Source: Nonomuraea aridisoli
Lineage (GTDB): Bacteria > Actinomycetota > Actinomycetes > Streptosporangiales > Streptosporangiaceae
DNA length: 43,146 bases
Assembly: GCF_003236395.1 (NCBI RefSeq)
Contig: NZ_POUD01000046.1
Span: 1-43,146, forward strand
Direction: 5' to 3'
The position numbers and the translations under genes were made by a program. The notes beneath the pieces are model-generated. The model was not told the origin of the DNA. It did not search any database and saw nothing but the letters and a program-made list of their open reading frames with translations. The stretch's first letter is position 1; each line of letters opens with the position of its first letter. Shown in pieces: positions 33,000 to 41,604 of this stretch.

Positions 33000-34463
33000 A
33001 TGTCCGACCTCGCAGTCCTCGCCAGTACGGCGGTGGCGATCGTCGCCACCGTGGTGCTCATCGTCCGCTTCCACGTGAACCCGGTGATCTCCCTCATCCT
33101 CGGGTCACTGGGCCTCGGGCTCATGACGCGCCTCGGCTTCGGCAAGACGGTGGAGACCATCACCAAGGGTTTCGGCGACATCATGGCCGACGTCGGCCTG
33201 CTCATCGCGTTCGGCGTGCTGACGGGCTCCATGCTCAAGGAGCTGGGCGCCATCGAACGGCTGGTCGACCGCCTGCTGCGAGTGTTCGGCCCCGAGCGGC
33301 TGCCGTACTCGATGGCGCTGACCATCGCCACCCTGCTCCAGTCGATCTACCTGGACGTGCTGCTGGTGATCTCGGCGCCGCTGGCCCGCTCCGCCTCACG
33401 CCAGATCGGCCCGCTGGGCACACCGCGCATGGCCGCCGCCATGGCGATCGGCCTGGAGTGCGGCATCGTGCTGATGGTGCCGGGAGTCGGCACGCTCGCC
33501 CTGGCGGCGCTGCTGCACGTCCCGCTCGGCACGATGTTGCTCTGGGGGCTGCTGCTGATCATCCCGACGGTCGTCTTCTCCGTGGCGATCATGACGTTCC
33601 TGTTCCGCCGGGGCTTCTGGAACACCGCCGCCGACGAGATCGTCGCCGTCGAGGAGGCCGGCGCCGCCGTCGCCGAGGTGATGGAGAAGGAGCAGGCGGC
33701 CCCGGTCGGCGTGGGAGCCACGCAGACGGCCGCCCCGGCGCGGCCCGTGACCCCGGCGCCGGGCGGCGCGCCCGTGGACGGCCCGGGCCCGGCCGCCCGG
33801 CCGCGCGCCGCCGAGCACGGTCCGAGCCTGCTGGTGAGCTTCGGCCCGCTCATCGTCGCCCTGCTGATGATCGCCAGCGGCGCCATCGCCCAGGCCGCGA
33901 ACGTACGGAACACGGTGATGGCGTTCTTCTCCAACCCCGTCGTCGCCCTGCTGGTCGGCCTCATCGGCACCCTGGTCGTCACCCGGCACTTCACCGGCAG
34001 GGGCGGCGTGGAGAAGGCGATCTCCAGCGGGTTCAAGGAGAGCGGTCAGATCCTCATCCTCACGGCGGTCGGCGGCTCGCTCGCCGCCGTCGTGGCGGCC
34101 GGCGGCCTCGGCGACATCCTGCGGGGATACTTCACCGCCGGGACGTTCCTGCCGCTGGTGGTGGTGTGGCTGGTCGCCGCGGTCCTGCACGTCGCGGTCG
34201 GCTCCGTCACCATCTCGGCCATCACCGCGGCCGGCATCCTCGCCCCCGTCGCGCCGGCCCTCGGGATCGACCCCGTGCTCATCGCGCTGGCCGCCGGGGC
34301 GGGGTCGCTCTTCTGCGTGCACGTCACCAGCAACACGTTCTGGCTGCTGCAGTCGTTGCTCGGCCAGACCACCCGGGGCGCGCTCAAGACCACCACGGTC
34401 GCGGTGTCCGTCGCCTCGGTCGTGGCCATCCTCCTGCTGCTGCCGATCAGCCTGCTCTTCTGA
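33000..34463 (+). CDS. GntP family permease (gluconate/organic-acid:H+ symporter)
   Basis: 487-aa polytopic membrane protein, about 12 TM. First segment LASTAVAIVATVVLIVRF; SLILGSLGLGLMTRLGFGKT and FGDIMADVGLLIAFG are the GntP N-terminal signatures; the central linker 222-282 is Ala/Pro-rich and charged (cytoplasmic), which is longer than in enteric GntP (about 440-450 aa). ATG 33000 has GAAGGAG upstream. Divergent from the CoA-transferase operon. GntP members carry gluconate, fructuronate, serine or hydroxy-acids; context suggests a hydroxy-dicarboxylate here (inference). Confidence 0.92.
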   Translation: MSDLAVLASTAVAIVATVVLIVRFHVNPVISLILGSLGLGLMTRLGFGKTVETITKGFGDIMADVGLLIAFGVLTGSMLKELGAIERLVDRLLRVFGPERLPYSMALTIATLLQSIYLDVLLVISAPLARSASRQIGPLGTPRMAAAMAIGLECGIVLMVPGVGTLALAALLHVPLGTMLLWGLLLIIPTVVFSVAIMTFLFRRGFWNTAADEIVAVEEAGAAVAEVMEKEQAAPVGVGATQTAAPARPVTPAPGGAPVDGPGPAARPRAAEHGPSLLVSFGPLIVALLMIASGAIAQAANVRNTVMAFFSNPVVALLVGLIGTLVVTRHFTGRGGVEKAISSGFKESGQILILTAVGGSLAAVVAAGGLGDILRGYFTAGTFLPLVVVWLVAAVLHVAVGSVTISAITAAGILAPVAPALGIDPVLIALAAGAGSLFCVHVTSNTFWLLQSLLGQTTRGALKTTTVAVSVASVVAILLLLPISLLF

Positions 34464-34527
34464 ACGGGCTTCACGCACGGGCTCTCACGGACGGGCCGGT
34501 GGCCCGGGGGCCACCGGCCGTACGTCG

Positions 34528-35676
34528 TCAGTCGAGATAGTCCCGCAGCATCTGCGCGCGCGTCGGGTGGCGGAGCTTGGCCAGGGTCTTCGACTCGATC
34601 TGGCGGATGCGCTCCCGCGTCACGCCGAACTCCCTGCCCACCTCCTCCAGCGTGCGCGGGTGCCCGTCGGCCAGGCCGAAGCGGAGCTGGATGATGCGCT
34701 GCTCCCGGTCGGAGAGCGTGGCCAGGATGTCGTCGAGCTGGTCCTGCAGCATGATGAAGGCCGCGGCCTCCATCGGCACGACCGCGTCGGCGTCCTCGAT
34801 GAAGTCTCCGAGGTCGGAGTCCTCCTCGCCGATCGGCGACTGCAACGACACGGGCTCCTGGGCGATGCGCTGGATCTCCACCACGCGATCGACCGGGAGG
34901 TCCATCTCCTTGGCGATCTCCTCGGGGATCGGCTCGCGGCCGAGATCCTGGTGGAGCTGCCGCTGCACCCTGACGAGCTTGTTGATGGTCTCCACCATGT
35001 GGACCGGGATGCGGATCGTCCGCGCCTGGTCGGCGATGGCCCTGGTGATCGCCTGCCGGATCCACCAGGTGGCGTAGGTGGAGAACTTGTAACCCTTGGT
35101 GTAGTCGAACTTCTCGACGGCCCTGATGAGCCCGAGGTTGCCCTCCTGGATGAGGTCCAGGAACAACATGCCGCGGCCCACGTACCGCTTGGCGATCGAC
35201 ACCACGAGCCGCAGGTTGGCCTCGATGAGCCGCTGCTTGGCTCTGGTGCCCTGCCAGACGAGCTCCCGCAGCTCCGGGAAGGCCAGGCGCGAGACCCCGT
35301 TGGCCAGTTTGTCCTCGGCGAACAGGCCGGCTTCGATCGACTTGGCGAGCTCCACCTCCTCCTCGGCGGTCAGCAAAGGCACGCGGCCGATCTCGCGCAG
35401 ATAGATGCGGACGAGATCGCTGGTTGGCGCCCGCTTGCCTACGTCCTCCTCATCGGCGCGGGTGGACTCCTCGTCGCCCTGGGGCTCGAGGACCTCCACG
35501 CCGTTCTCGGCGAGCATGCGCACGACGCGCTCCAGCGCGTCGGACGGCAGCTCGGATCGGTCAAGCGCGGCTGCGACGTCATCGACGGTTACGCTTCCGC
35601 GCTCCCTTCCCTTCGCGACGAGGTCCGCCACCTGATCTACCGATGGCGGTCCGCTTGACAGCACCGATGCACCCAC
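34528..35676 (-). CDS. sigA: RpoD/HrdB-type sigma factor
   Basis: Group 1/2 sigma-70 of about 382 aa. Short 1.1-like N terminus ([20 protein letters not shown]) and acidic linker; region 1.2 [17 protein letters not shown]; 2.1-2.4 [37 protein letters not shown]; region 3; 4.2 [20 protein letters not shown]; ends MLRDYLD as principal sigma factors do. The start is uncertain: GTG 35676 and GTG 35664 are both possible; TTG 35769 would add a non-conserved stretch. hrdB-type proteins of Streptomyces are longer, so it could be an HrdA/C/D-like paralogue. Downstream of dnaG by 508 bp on the same strand, echoing the classic dnaG-rpoD arrangement. Confidence 0.9.
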   Translation of the reverse strand: MGASVLSSGPPSVDQVADLVAKGRERGSVTVDDVAAALDRSELPSDALERVVRMLAENGVEVLEPQGDEESTRADEEDVGKRAPTSDLVRIYLREIGRVPLLTAEEEVELAKSIEAGLFAEDKLANGVSRLAFPELRELVWQGTRAKQRLIEANLRLVVSIAKRYVGRGMLFLDLIQEGNLGLIRAVEKFDYTKGYKFSTYATWWIRQAITRAIADQARTIRIPVHMVETINKLVRVQRQLHQDLGREPIPEEIAKEMDLPVDRVVEIQRIAQEPVSLQSPIGEEDSDLGDFIEDADAVVPMEAAAFIMLQDQLDDILATLSDREQRIIQLRFGLADGHPRTLEEVGREFGVTRERIRQIESKTLAKLRHPTRAQMLRDYLD

Positions 35677-35733
35677 GGGACACAGTCTGCAGTATTGGTT
35701 CCAGCAAATGGCAGACCCATTTTTGTCACCGAA

Positions 35734-35754
35734 GGTAAGGCGATCGTCCTTACC
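35734..35754. promoter_or_regulatory. Perfect GGTAAGG dyad in sigma gene leader
   Basis: GGTAAGG-CGATCGT-CCTTACC, 7-bp arms with a 7-nt centre that is itself near-palindromic. It lies 60-80 bp upstream of the sigma gene start, in an AT-rich stretch, so regulator site or leader hairpin are both possible. Confidence 0.45.
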
Positions 35755-36072
35755 GAATTGAGATCGCAATAAGGTTTAGCCCGAGTTTGATCAGGAAAGT
35801 AAAGTCAATTACGCGATCAGGATTCACGCGCCCGGCGGGCGTCCAGAGCCGGACGCAACATTCTCCCTGCCCGGATACCCTCCGCCCCCTGCTGTGGCGC
35901 CCGTTGGACCGTGCCAGGTTCCCGCCTGAACCGCCTTGGTATACCGCCAGTAACGCATCCGAACTGTTACAAACCCACACGCCCTGGAGCCCCCGCCCCA
36001 TGCGCATGGCGACGTCCGCGGGGCCGACAGGAAATACGGCTGCCCCGATGAGAGCCACCCTGAGTCACGCGG

Positions 36073-36105
36073 AACCCCGCCGGCCCCGCATCGCCCCGCG
36101 GGGTT
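36073..36105 (-). terminator. Candidate terminator after dnaG
   Basis: AACCCCGC / GCGGGGTT, 8-bp arms, 17-nt loop, about 80 bp past the dnaG stop. No U-tract. Confidence 0.45.
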
Positions 36106-36184
36106 GGTGACGCGGGTGATCAGTGGGCGGGCGCCGGGAGCCGTGTGGCATCGATGGAGGGTTCTTGCCGTCGGGGGCGGGAGG

Positions 36185-38029
36185 TCACTGCGTGCCGGTG
36201 GCTCGTTCGAGGAGGACCTTGCGTTGTTTCTCGAGGGCGAGGAGCTCGCCGAAGAGGCGGCGGTGCTCCTGGTCTTCGTCCACCGGGTTGATGCGCTGGA
36301 GCCGGGACTTGACCTGGGCGATGGCGCGGTCGACCGCCATCGTCTCCACGCGCGCGAGGATCCCCGTCGCGTAGCGCTGCTCGACCTCGGCGTCCGCCTG
36401 GAACGGCTCCACCGCGAAACGCGTCACCAGCGCCCGCGACCCCTCTTCGTAGGCGTGCTCCAGCAGCCGGTCGACCCACTCGCGCCCCCCGTGCGCGGCC
36501 GCCGCGAGGCCGCCCGCGGCGGTGATGACCTTGTGCAGGGCCGTGTGCTCGGGCGTGGTGAACGCCTGCGGGTCGAGGATGTCGAACTGGGGCCCCAGCA
36601 GCGCGGGACGCTGGACGGCCAGCTTGAGCAGCTCCCGCTCGACGCGCACGCTCGGGTCGACCGGCGCGGCGTGGGCGACGCGCCGGCGGCGGCCCTGCTG
36701 GGCGCCGGACACCTCGCCGATGCGCTGCATGACGAACCGCTCGTCCATGAAGCCGAGCCACCGGTCGAGGTCGATGGCGTAGCGCTTGCGCAGGCCGACG
36801 TCCTTGATCGCGGCCACGATGGGCGCGGCGGCGTCGAGGGCGGCGATCTTGCCTTCGTTGCTGCGCAGGTCGTAACGGGAGATCGTGCTCCTGATCGCGA
36901 ACTGGAACAGCGGCTCGCGGCTGGCGATCAGGTCGCGCACGGCCGCGTCGCCCTGCTTGACCCGAAGGTCGCACGGGTCGAGCCCGTCGGCCTGCACCGC
37001 GACGTACGTCTGCGTGACGAACTTCTGCTCGTCGGCGAACGCCCGCAGCGCCGCCTTCTGCCCGGCCGCGTCGCCGTCGAAGGTGAAGATGACCTCGCCG
37101 CGGAACTCGGCCTGGTCGAACAGGAAACGGCGCAGGATCTTGATGTGCTCCTCGCCGAACGACGTGCCGCACGTGGCCACGGCGGTGGGCACGCCGGCCA
37201 GATGGCAGGCCATCACGTCGGTGTATCCCTCGACGATCACGGCCTGGGCGCGCTTGGAGATCTCGCGTTTCGCTAGATCAATCCCATAAAGGACCTGGCT
37301 CTTCTTGTAAAGCGGCGAGTCAGGAGTATTGAGGTATTTCGGACCGTCATCGGAATCGAGCAACTTCCGCGCCCCGAATCCGATCACGTCGCCCGTGGCG
37401 TCGCGGATCGGCCAGATGAGCCGCCCGCGGAACCGGTCGATCGGCCCCCGCCGGCCCTCCTTGGCCAGCCCGCCCTTGACGATCTCCTCGGAGGTGAACC
37501 CGCGCGCCAGCAGATGGCGGGTCAGCGCCTCCCACTCGGCGGGCGCGTAGCCGACCCCGAACATCTCGGCGTCCGCCCGCTCGAAGCCGCGCTCCGACAG
37601 GAAGCGCCGCCCGGGCGCCGCGTCGGGACTCATCAGCTTGTCGGCGTAGAACTCCGCGGCCGCCCGGTGGGCCTCGATCAGCCGGGCCCGCTCGCCGTGG
37701 TCACGCCTCGGGACGTAGCCGCCCTGCTCGTACTGGAGCTGGATGCCGGCCCGCTGGGCCAGCCGCTCGACGGCCTCGCCGAACGACAGGTGCTCGATCT
37801 TCTCGACGAACGTGATGACGTCGCCGCCCTCGGAGCACCCGAAGCAGTAGAACATCCCCCGCTCGGGGGTCACGTTGAACGAGGGGCTCTTCTCGTCGTG
37901 GAAGGGGCACAGCCCCTTGAGGTTGCCGCCTCCGGCGTTGCGCAACTGGATGTGCTCGCCGATGACCTCGGCGATGGGGGAGCGCTCGCGCACGAGTGCG
38001 ATGTCGACATCACGGATCCGGCCAGCCAC
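36185..38029 (-). CDS. dnaG: DNA primase
   Basis: 614 aa, normal size. N-terminal zinc-binding domain with Cys41, His44, Cys62, Cys65 (CPFHDEKSPSFNV, MFYCFGC); RNA polymerase domain with DAEMFGVGYAP; TOPRIM with VIVEGYTDVMACHLAG and FTFDGDAAGQKAAL, the acidic metal sites; C-terminal DnaB-binding helical part (HTALHKVITAAGG to end). GTG 38029 is chosen because MAGRIRDVDIALVRERSPI is the conserved start; the frame is open to 38212 with unrelated sequence. Makes RNA primers at the replication fork. Divergent from the lipoprotein gene. Confidence 0.97.
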   Translation of the reverse strand: MAGRIRDVDIALVRERSPIAEVIGEHIQLRNAGGGNLKGLCPFHDEKSPSFNVTPERGMFYCFGCSEGGDVITFVEKIEHLSFGEAVERLAQRAGIQLQYEQGGYVPRRDHGERARLIEAHRAAAEFYADKLMSPDAAPGRRFLSERGFERADAEMFGVGYAPAEWEALTRHLLARGFTSEEIVKGGLAKEGRRGPIDRFRGRLIWPIRDATGDVIGFGARKLLDSDDGPKYLNTPDSPLYKKSQVLYGIDLAKREISKRAQAVIVEGYTDVMACHLAGVPTAVATCGTSFGEEHIKILRRFLFDQAEFRGEVIFTFDGDAAGQKAALRAFADEQKFVTQTYVAVQADGLDPCDLRVKQGDAAVRDLIASREPLFQFAIRSTISRYDLRSNEGKIAALDAAAPIVAAIKDVGLRKRYAIDLDRWLGFMDERFVMQRIGEVSGAQQGRRRRVAHAAPVDPSVRVERELLKLAVQRPALLGPQFDILDPQAFTTPEHTALHKVITAAGGLAAAAHGGREWVDRLLEHAYEEGSRALVTRFAVEPFQADAEVEQRYATGILARVETMAVDRAIAQVKSRLQRINPVDEDQEHRRLFGELLALEKQRKVLLERATGTQ

Positions 38030-38223
38030 GTCGGTGAGTCTATTCCGCCCCGCCGACGGTTCCCGACGTCCCGGGTGTTCCGGGCATGAGGCTTCGGAGG
38101 GATAGGCGACGGTTACCCGCGGGCTGCTAAAGCCGGAAAGCGGCAATGCGGGGGTCCCCGGTGGGCTACAAAGGTAAAAGTTGTCGGGTGGAACCGGCGG
38201 AAACAGTGACACAGGTGGAGACC

Positions 38224-39105
38224 ATGCAATCGGGGCGTATCGGACGATTGGCGGCCGTCGCGGGCGCCGTGCTGCTGACCGGTGCCTGCACCCAGGCCAC
38301 CGGGGTGGCGGGTGTCGGCGCCACCTCCCCCGCCACGCCTCCGGCGACGACCGCCGCCGCCACCCCCGCGCCGACGCCGGAGCACCAGGCCGCCGCCGAG
38401 CAGCCGCCCGCGGCCTCGGCCCCGGTCAACGTGCCGCCGCCCACATTGTCGAAGCACACCTACACCTTCCCGGTGAAGGACTGTGAGACCACCTACCAGC
38501 GCAAGCTGCTCGTGCTGCCCAAGACCACGATCTGGGCGCAGGAGGGATGCGCGTTCGTGGCGCCCGTCGGCGGGGTGGTGGACGAGGTCAACACCCAGGA
38601 CCGGTGGAACCCGGCCACCGACGCCGGGCCCGACCGCGAGGGCAGGTTCGTCACGATCATCGGCGACGACGGCGTGCGCTACCTGGGCGGCCACCTCGAG
38701 TCGGTCGCCGAGGGCATCGAGCCGGGCGTCCGCGTCAAGGTCGGCCGGCTGCTCGGCCGGGTGGGCCGGTCGGGCAACGCCCGCGACACCGGCTCCAACC
38801 TCTACTTCGCGATCTCGTGGAAGACCGGCCCGGCCTACTGGTGGGTCCGCCGCGGCATGGTCGAGCCGTGGGACTACCTCGACGCCTGGCAGAGCGGCAA
38901 CCGTACGTTCTCTCCTCGAGAGCAGACGCTGAAGCTGCGCAAGAAGCTCGGCGAGACGCCGCCGTGCACCGTCCTGTGCGCATCGAGGCAGCAGCCGGCG
39001 GAGCCGTCCAAGACCCCGAAGCCGCGCCCCACCCGGGGGAACGACGACAACAGAGGCAGCGACGACGTCGTCACGATCAACCCCGAGATAGCTCCGTTCG
39101 ACTGA
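38224..39105 (+). CDS. Degenerate M23/LytM lipoprotein
   Basis: 293-aa lipoprotein; signal with lipobox VLLTGAC, then an Ala/Pro/Thr linker to about residue 75. The LytM/M23 fold is visible: CAFVAPVGGVVDEVN, GDDGVRYLGGHLESV, EPGVRVKVGRLLGRVGRSGN, and SNLYFAIS. In active peptidases the last motif is GPHLHFE; here both His are replaced (SNLYF), and the first HxxxD ligand is also absent, leaving only His in GGHL. It is therefore a non-catalytic LytM, perhaps an activator of amidases or a wall-binding protein. ATG 38224 after GGTGGAG. Tail overlaps the convergent flavoprotein gene by 29 bp. Confidence 0.85.
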   Translation: MQSGRIGRLAAVAGAVLLTGACTQATGVAGVGATSPATPPATTAAATPAPTPEHQAAAEQPPAASAPVNVPPPTLSKHTYTFPVKDCETTYQRKLLVLPKTTIWAQEGCAFVAPVGGVVDEVNTQDRWNPATDAGPDREGRFVTIIGDDGVRYLGGHLESVAEGIEPGVRVKVGRLLGRVGRSGNARDTGSNLYFAISWKTGPAYWWVRRGMVEPWDYLDAWQSGNRTFSPREQTLKLRKKLGETPPCTVLCASRQQPAEPSKTPKPRPTRGNDDNRGSDDVVTINPEIAPFD

Positions 39106-40234
39106 CGACGACGCCCGACCGGATCAGCTCCTGGATCTCGTCCACGACGTCCCAGACGTTGACGTTCATGCCCGCGATCACCCGGCCGCCGCGCAGCCAG
39201 AACGCGATGAACTCCAGGCTCTCGGGGTCGCCGCGGTAGACGATCTCGTCGTGGCCCTCGATGTCGCCGGAGAACTCCATGCCCAGCTCGTACTGGTCGG
39301 TGTAGAAGTACGGGAGCCGGTCGTGGACGACCTCCTGGCCGAGCATCGACCGGGCCGCGACCGGGCCGCCGTGCAGGGCGTTGGCCCAGTGCTCGACGCG
39401 GATGCGCCGCCCGTACACCGGGTGGAGGAACTCCGCGACGTCGCCCGCGGCGAACACGTCGGGGTGCAAGGTGCGCAGCGCCGCGTCCGTGAGGATGCCC
39501 TGCCCGACGTCGAGCCCCGCGTCGCGGGCGAGCCAGACCTCGGGGCTCGCGCCGATGCCGGCCACGACGAGGTCGGCGCTGAGCCGCTCCCCCGAGCTTA
39601 GCCGCACGCCGGTCTGGGTGATCTCCGCGGCGGCCGTGCCGAAGCGCAGGTCGACGCCCTTGCTCGCGTGCAGGCGGGCGAACAGGGCGCCCAGCTCGGG
39701 GCCCAGCGCCTTGTTGAGCGCGGTCGGCTCGGGCTCGACCACGGTGACCTCGCAGCCGGCCGTGCGCGCCGCCGCCGCGGTCTCCAGCCCGATCCAGGAC
39801 GCGCCCACGACGAGCACGCTCACGCCCTTGGCGAAGCGCTCCTTGAGCGCCTCGCTGTCCTCGACGGTCCGCAGGTAGTACGCGGGCCCGGGCAGCCGCC
39901 GCGGCACCGCGCCCGTCGCGATGAGCAGCCGGTCGTACGGCAGCCGCGAGCCGTCGCCCAGCCTGACCAGGCGGCGGTCCGGCTCGATGCGGGTCACGCG
40001 TGTGCCGAGCCGCAGGTCGACCGCGTGGTCGGCGTACCACTCCGGCGGGTGCACGTAGATCGTGTCGCGTTCGCTCCTGCCCTGCAGGAACTCCTTGGAC
40101 AGGGGCGGCCTTTCGTAGGGCCGTTCGCTCTCCGCGCCGATCAGCACGATCTCGCCGTCGAAGCCCTCCTCGCGCAGCGTCTCGGCTGCCTTCGCCCCGG
40201 CGAGCCCGGCGCCGACGATCACATAGGTGGCCAT
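39077..40234 (-). CDS. FAD-dependent ferredoxin reductase-type oxidoreductase
   Basis: 385-aa two-Rossmann flavoprotein of the rhodocoxin/putidaredoxin reductase type. FAD site VIVGAGLAGAKAAETLREE near the start; NAD(P)H site VLVVGASWIGLETAAA in the middle; FAAGDVAEF near the C terminus contacts FAD; C-terminal reductase domain. ATG 40234 is the first Met of the fold. It would transfer NADH electrons to a ferredoxin for P450s or dioxygenases; no ferredoxin is adjacent, so it may serve the P450 at 1026-2234 (speculative). Downstream of the dgt-like gene by 65 bp. Confidence 0.93.
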   Translation of the reverse strand: MATYVIVGAGLAGAKAAETLREEGFDGEIVLIGAESERPYERPPLSKEFLQGRSERDTIYVHPPEWYADHAVDLRLGTRVTRIEPDRRLVRLGDGSRLPYDRLLIATGAVPRRLPGPAYYLRTVEDSEALKERFAKGVSVLVVGASWIGLETAAAARTAGCEVTVVEPEPTALNKALGPELGALFARLHASKGVDLRFGTAAAEITQTGVRLSSGERLSADLVVAGIGASPEVWLARDAGLDVGQGILTDAALRTLHPDVFAAGDVAEFLHPVYGRRIRVEHWANALHGGPVAARSMLGQEVVHDRLPYFYTDQYELGMEFSGDIEGHDEIVYRGDPESLEFIAFWLRGGRVIAGMNVNVWDVVDEIQELIRSGVVVSRTELSRG

Positions 40235-40299
40235 GGGCGCAGTATCCGCCCGGCGCGGTCCTCGGGCCAGCCGGTTGTGCCAGTTCAGACGAACCTTTG

Positions 40300-41523
40300 T
40301 CAGCGGGTGAGCCGGCGGTGCCAGGCCACCGCGGAGGTGTCGGTGAGCGAGGCGATCTGGTCGATGACCACGCGGACGCGGGCCGCGTCGTCGGGCGCCT
40401 TGCCGAACGCGGGGCGGAAGGCCGGCTCCAGCGTGCCGGGCGCGCCGAGAGTGATCAGCGAGGCCAGCTCGGTGATGAGCTCCCGCTGCCTGGCCTGGTT
40501 GGCGTGGTGGCCCTCCGTGGTCATCACGTAGTGCGCGGTGACCCCCTTGAGCAGCGCGCACTCCAGCCTCGTGGTGCGCGGGACGACGAGGTCGGCGCGG
40601 TGGCGGGCGCCGTGCACCTCCATCGTGGCGGCCTGGGCGGAGGTGCAGAACCGGCCGATGAGCCCGCTGGTGAGCGCCTTCAGCCCGGCCAGGTCGGCGA
40701 GCGTGGCCTCGAAGTGACGCGGCCACAGCGGGTGGGTGATGAGCCGGGCGAAGACCTCCTCCAGCTCGCCGAGGTCGGCGCCGGGGGCGTACCAGGTGCG
40801 GGTGGTCCGGCACACCTCGCGGCGCTCGCCCGGCGACAGCAGCGCCTCCGGGACGACGTGGCCGGAGTGCAGGGCGTCCTCCAGGTCGTGGACGGAGTAG
40901 GCGACGTCGTCGGCCCAGTCCATGATCTGCGCCTCGAAGCTCACCCGGCCCTCTCGCGCGCCCTCCCGGACCCACCGGAACACCGGCAGGTCGTCGTCGT
41001 ACACACCGAACTTGGGCGAACCGCCGTCGCGTGTCCACGGGTACTTGATCGAGGCGTCCAGGGCGGCGCGGGTGAGGTTGAGCCCGGCGCTGCGGCCGTC
41101 CTCGGTGAGCACCTTGGCCTCCAGCCTGGTCAGCAGGCGCAGGCTCTGGGCGTTGCCCTCGAAACCGCCGCACGGGGCCGCGAGCGCGTCGAGCGCCACC
41201 TCCCCGTTGTGCCCGAACGGCGGATGCCCCAGGTCGTGCGCCAGGCAGGCGGTCTCCACCAGGTCGGGGTCGACGCCCAGGGCGGCGCCCATCTCCCGGC
41301 CCACCTGGGCGCATTCGAGCGAGTGGGTCAGCCGGGTGCGCGGGATGTGCTGGCCGCCGCCGAACGTCTCGCCGGGGCCGACGACCTGGGTCTTAGCGGC
41401 CAGCCTGCGCAGCGCGGCGCTGTGCAGCACCCTGGCCCGGTCGCGCTCGAACGCCGAACGCCGGGGATTGCCGGGAGGTTCCGGAACCCAACGTTCCTGG
41501 TCGTGCTCGTCGTAAGTGGGCAT
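40300..41523 (-). CDS. dgt: dGTP triphosphohydrolase-like HD protein
   Basis: 407-aa HD-domain hydrolase of dGTPase type 2 family. LRRLAAKTQVVGP, RTRLTHSLECAQVGREM (His), CLAHDLGHPPFGHNGEVAL (His-Asp), and DWADDVAYSVHDLEDAL (Asp) give the four metal ligands. Splits dNTPs to nucleoside and triphosphate, shaping dNTP pools. ATG 41523. In mycobacteria dgt sits beside dnaG; here two genes are interposed. Divergent from the M48 gene. Confidence 0.94.
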   Translation of the reverse strand: MPTYDEHDQERWVPEPPGNPRRSAFERDRARVLHSAALRRLAAKTQVVGPGETFGGGQHIPRTRLTHSLECAQVGREMGAALGVDPDLVETACLAHDLGHPPFGHNGEVALDALAAPCGGFEGNAQSLRLLTRLEAKVLTEDGRSAGLNLTRAALDASIKYPWTRDGGSPKFGVYDDDLPVFRWVREGAREGRVSFEAQIMDWADDVAYSVHDLEDALHSGHVVPEALLSPGERREVCRTTRTWYAPGADLGELEEVFARLITHPLWPRHFEATLADLAGLKALTSGLIGRFCTSAQAATMEVHGARHRADLVVPRTTRLECALLKGVTAHYVMTTEGHHANQARQRELITELASLITLGAPGTLEPAFRPAFGKAPDDAARVRVVIDQIASLTDTSAVAWHRRLTR

Positions 41524-41533
41524 TGGTCCAGTG

Positions 41534-41562
41534 ATTTTATCCAGTTTGCGGTGTTCCGCTAA
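41534..41562 (-). promoter_or_regulatory. Candidate dgt promoter
   Basis: -10 TAAAAT (41534-41539) and weak -35 TTAGCG (41557-41562) with 17-nt spacing; a -10-like TAAGGT for the divergent M48 gene overlaps at 41560-41565. Confidence 0.35.
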
Positions 41563-41604
41563 GGTCAGCCTCGCGAGAACCCCTTCCCCGGGAGCGACTC
41601 CCCC

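Larger units (their letters stand above)
35677..36184. other. 508-bp gap upstream of sigma gene
   Basis: No ORF with coding character on either strand. AT-richer around 35700-35830, so it probably holds the sigma gene promoter and a long leader; the last part holds the dnaG terminator. See the dyad and hairpin entries. Confidence 0.5.

Noticed and set aside
35787..36110. Plus-strand ORF in the sigma-primase gap
   Set aside because: Pro/Arg-rich translation, no ribosome site and crossing the likely terminator.
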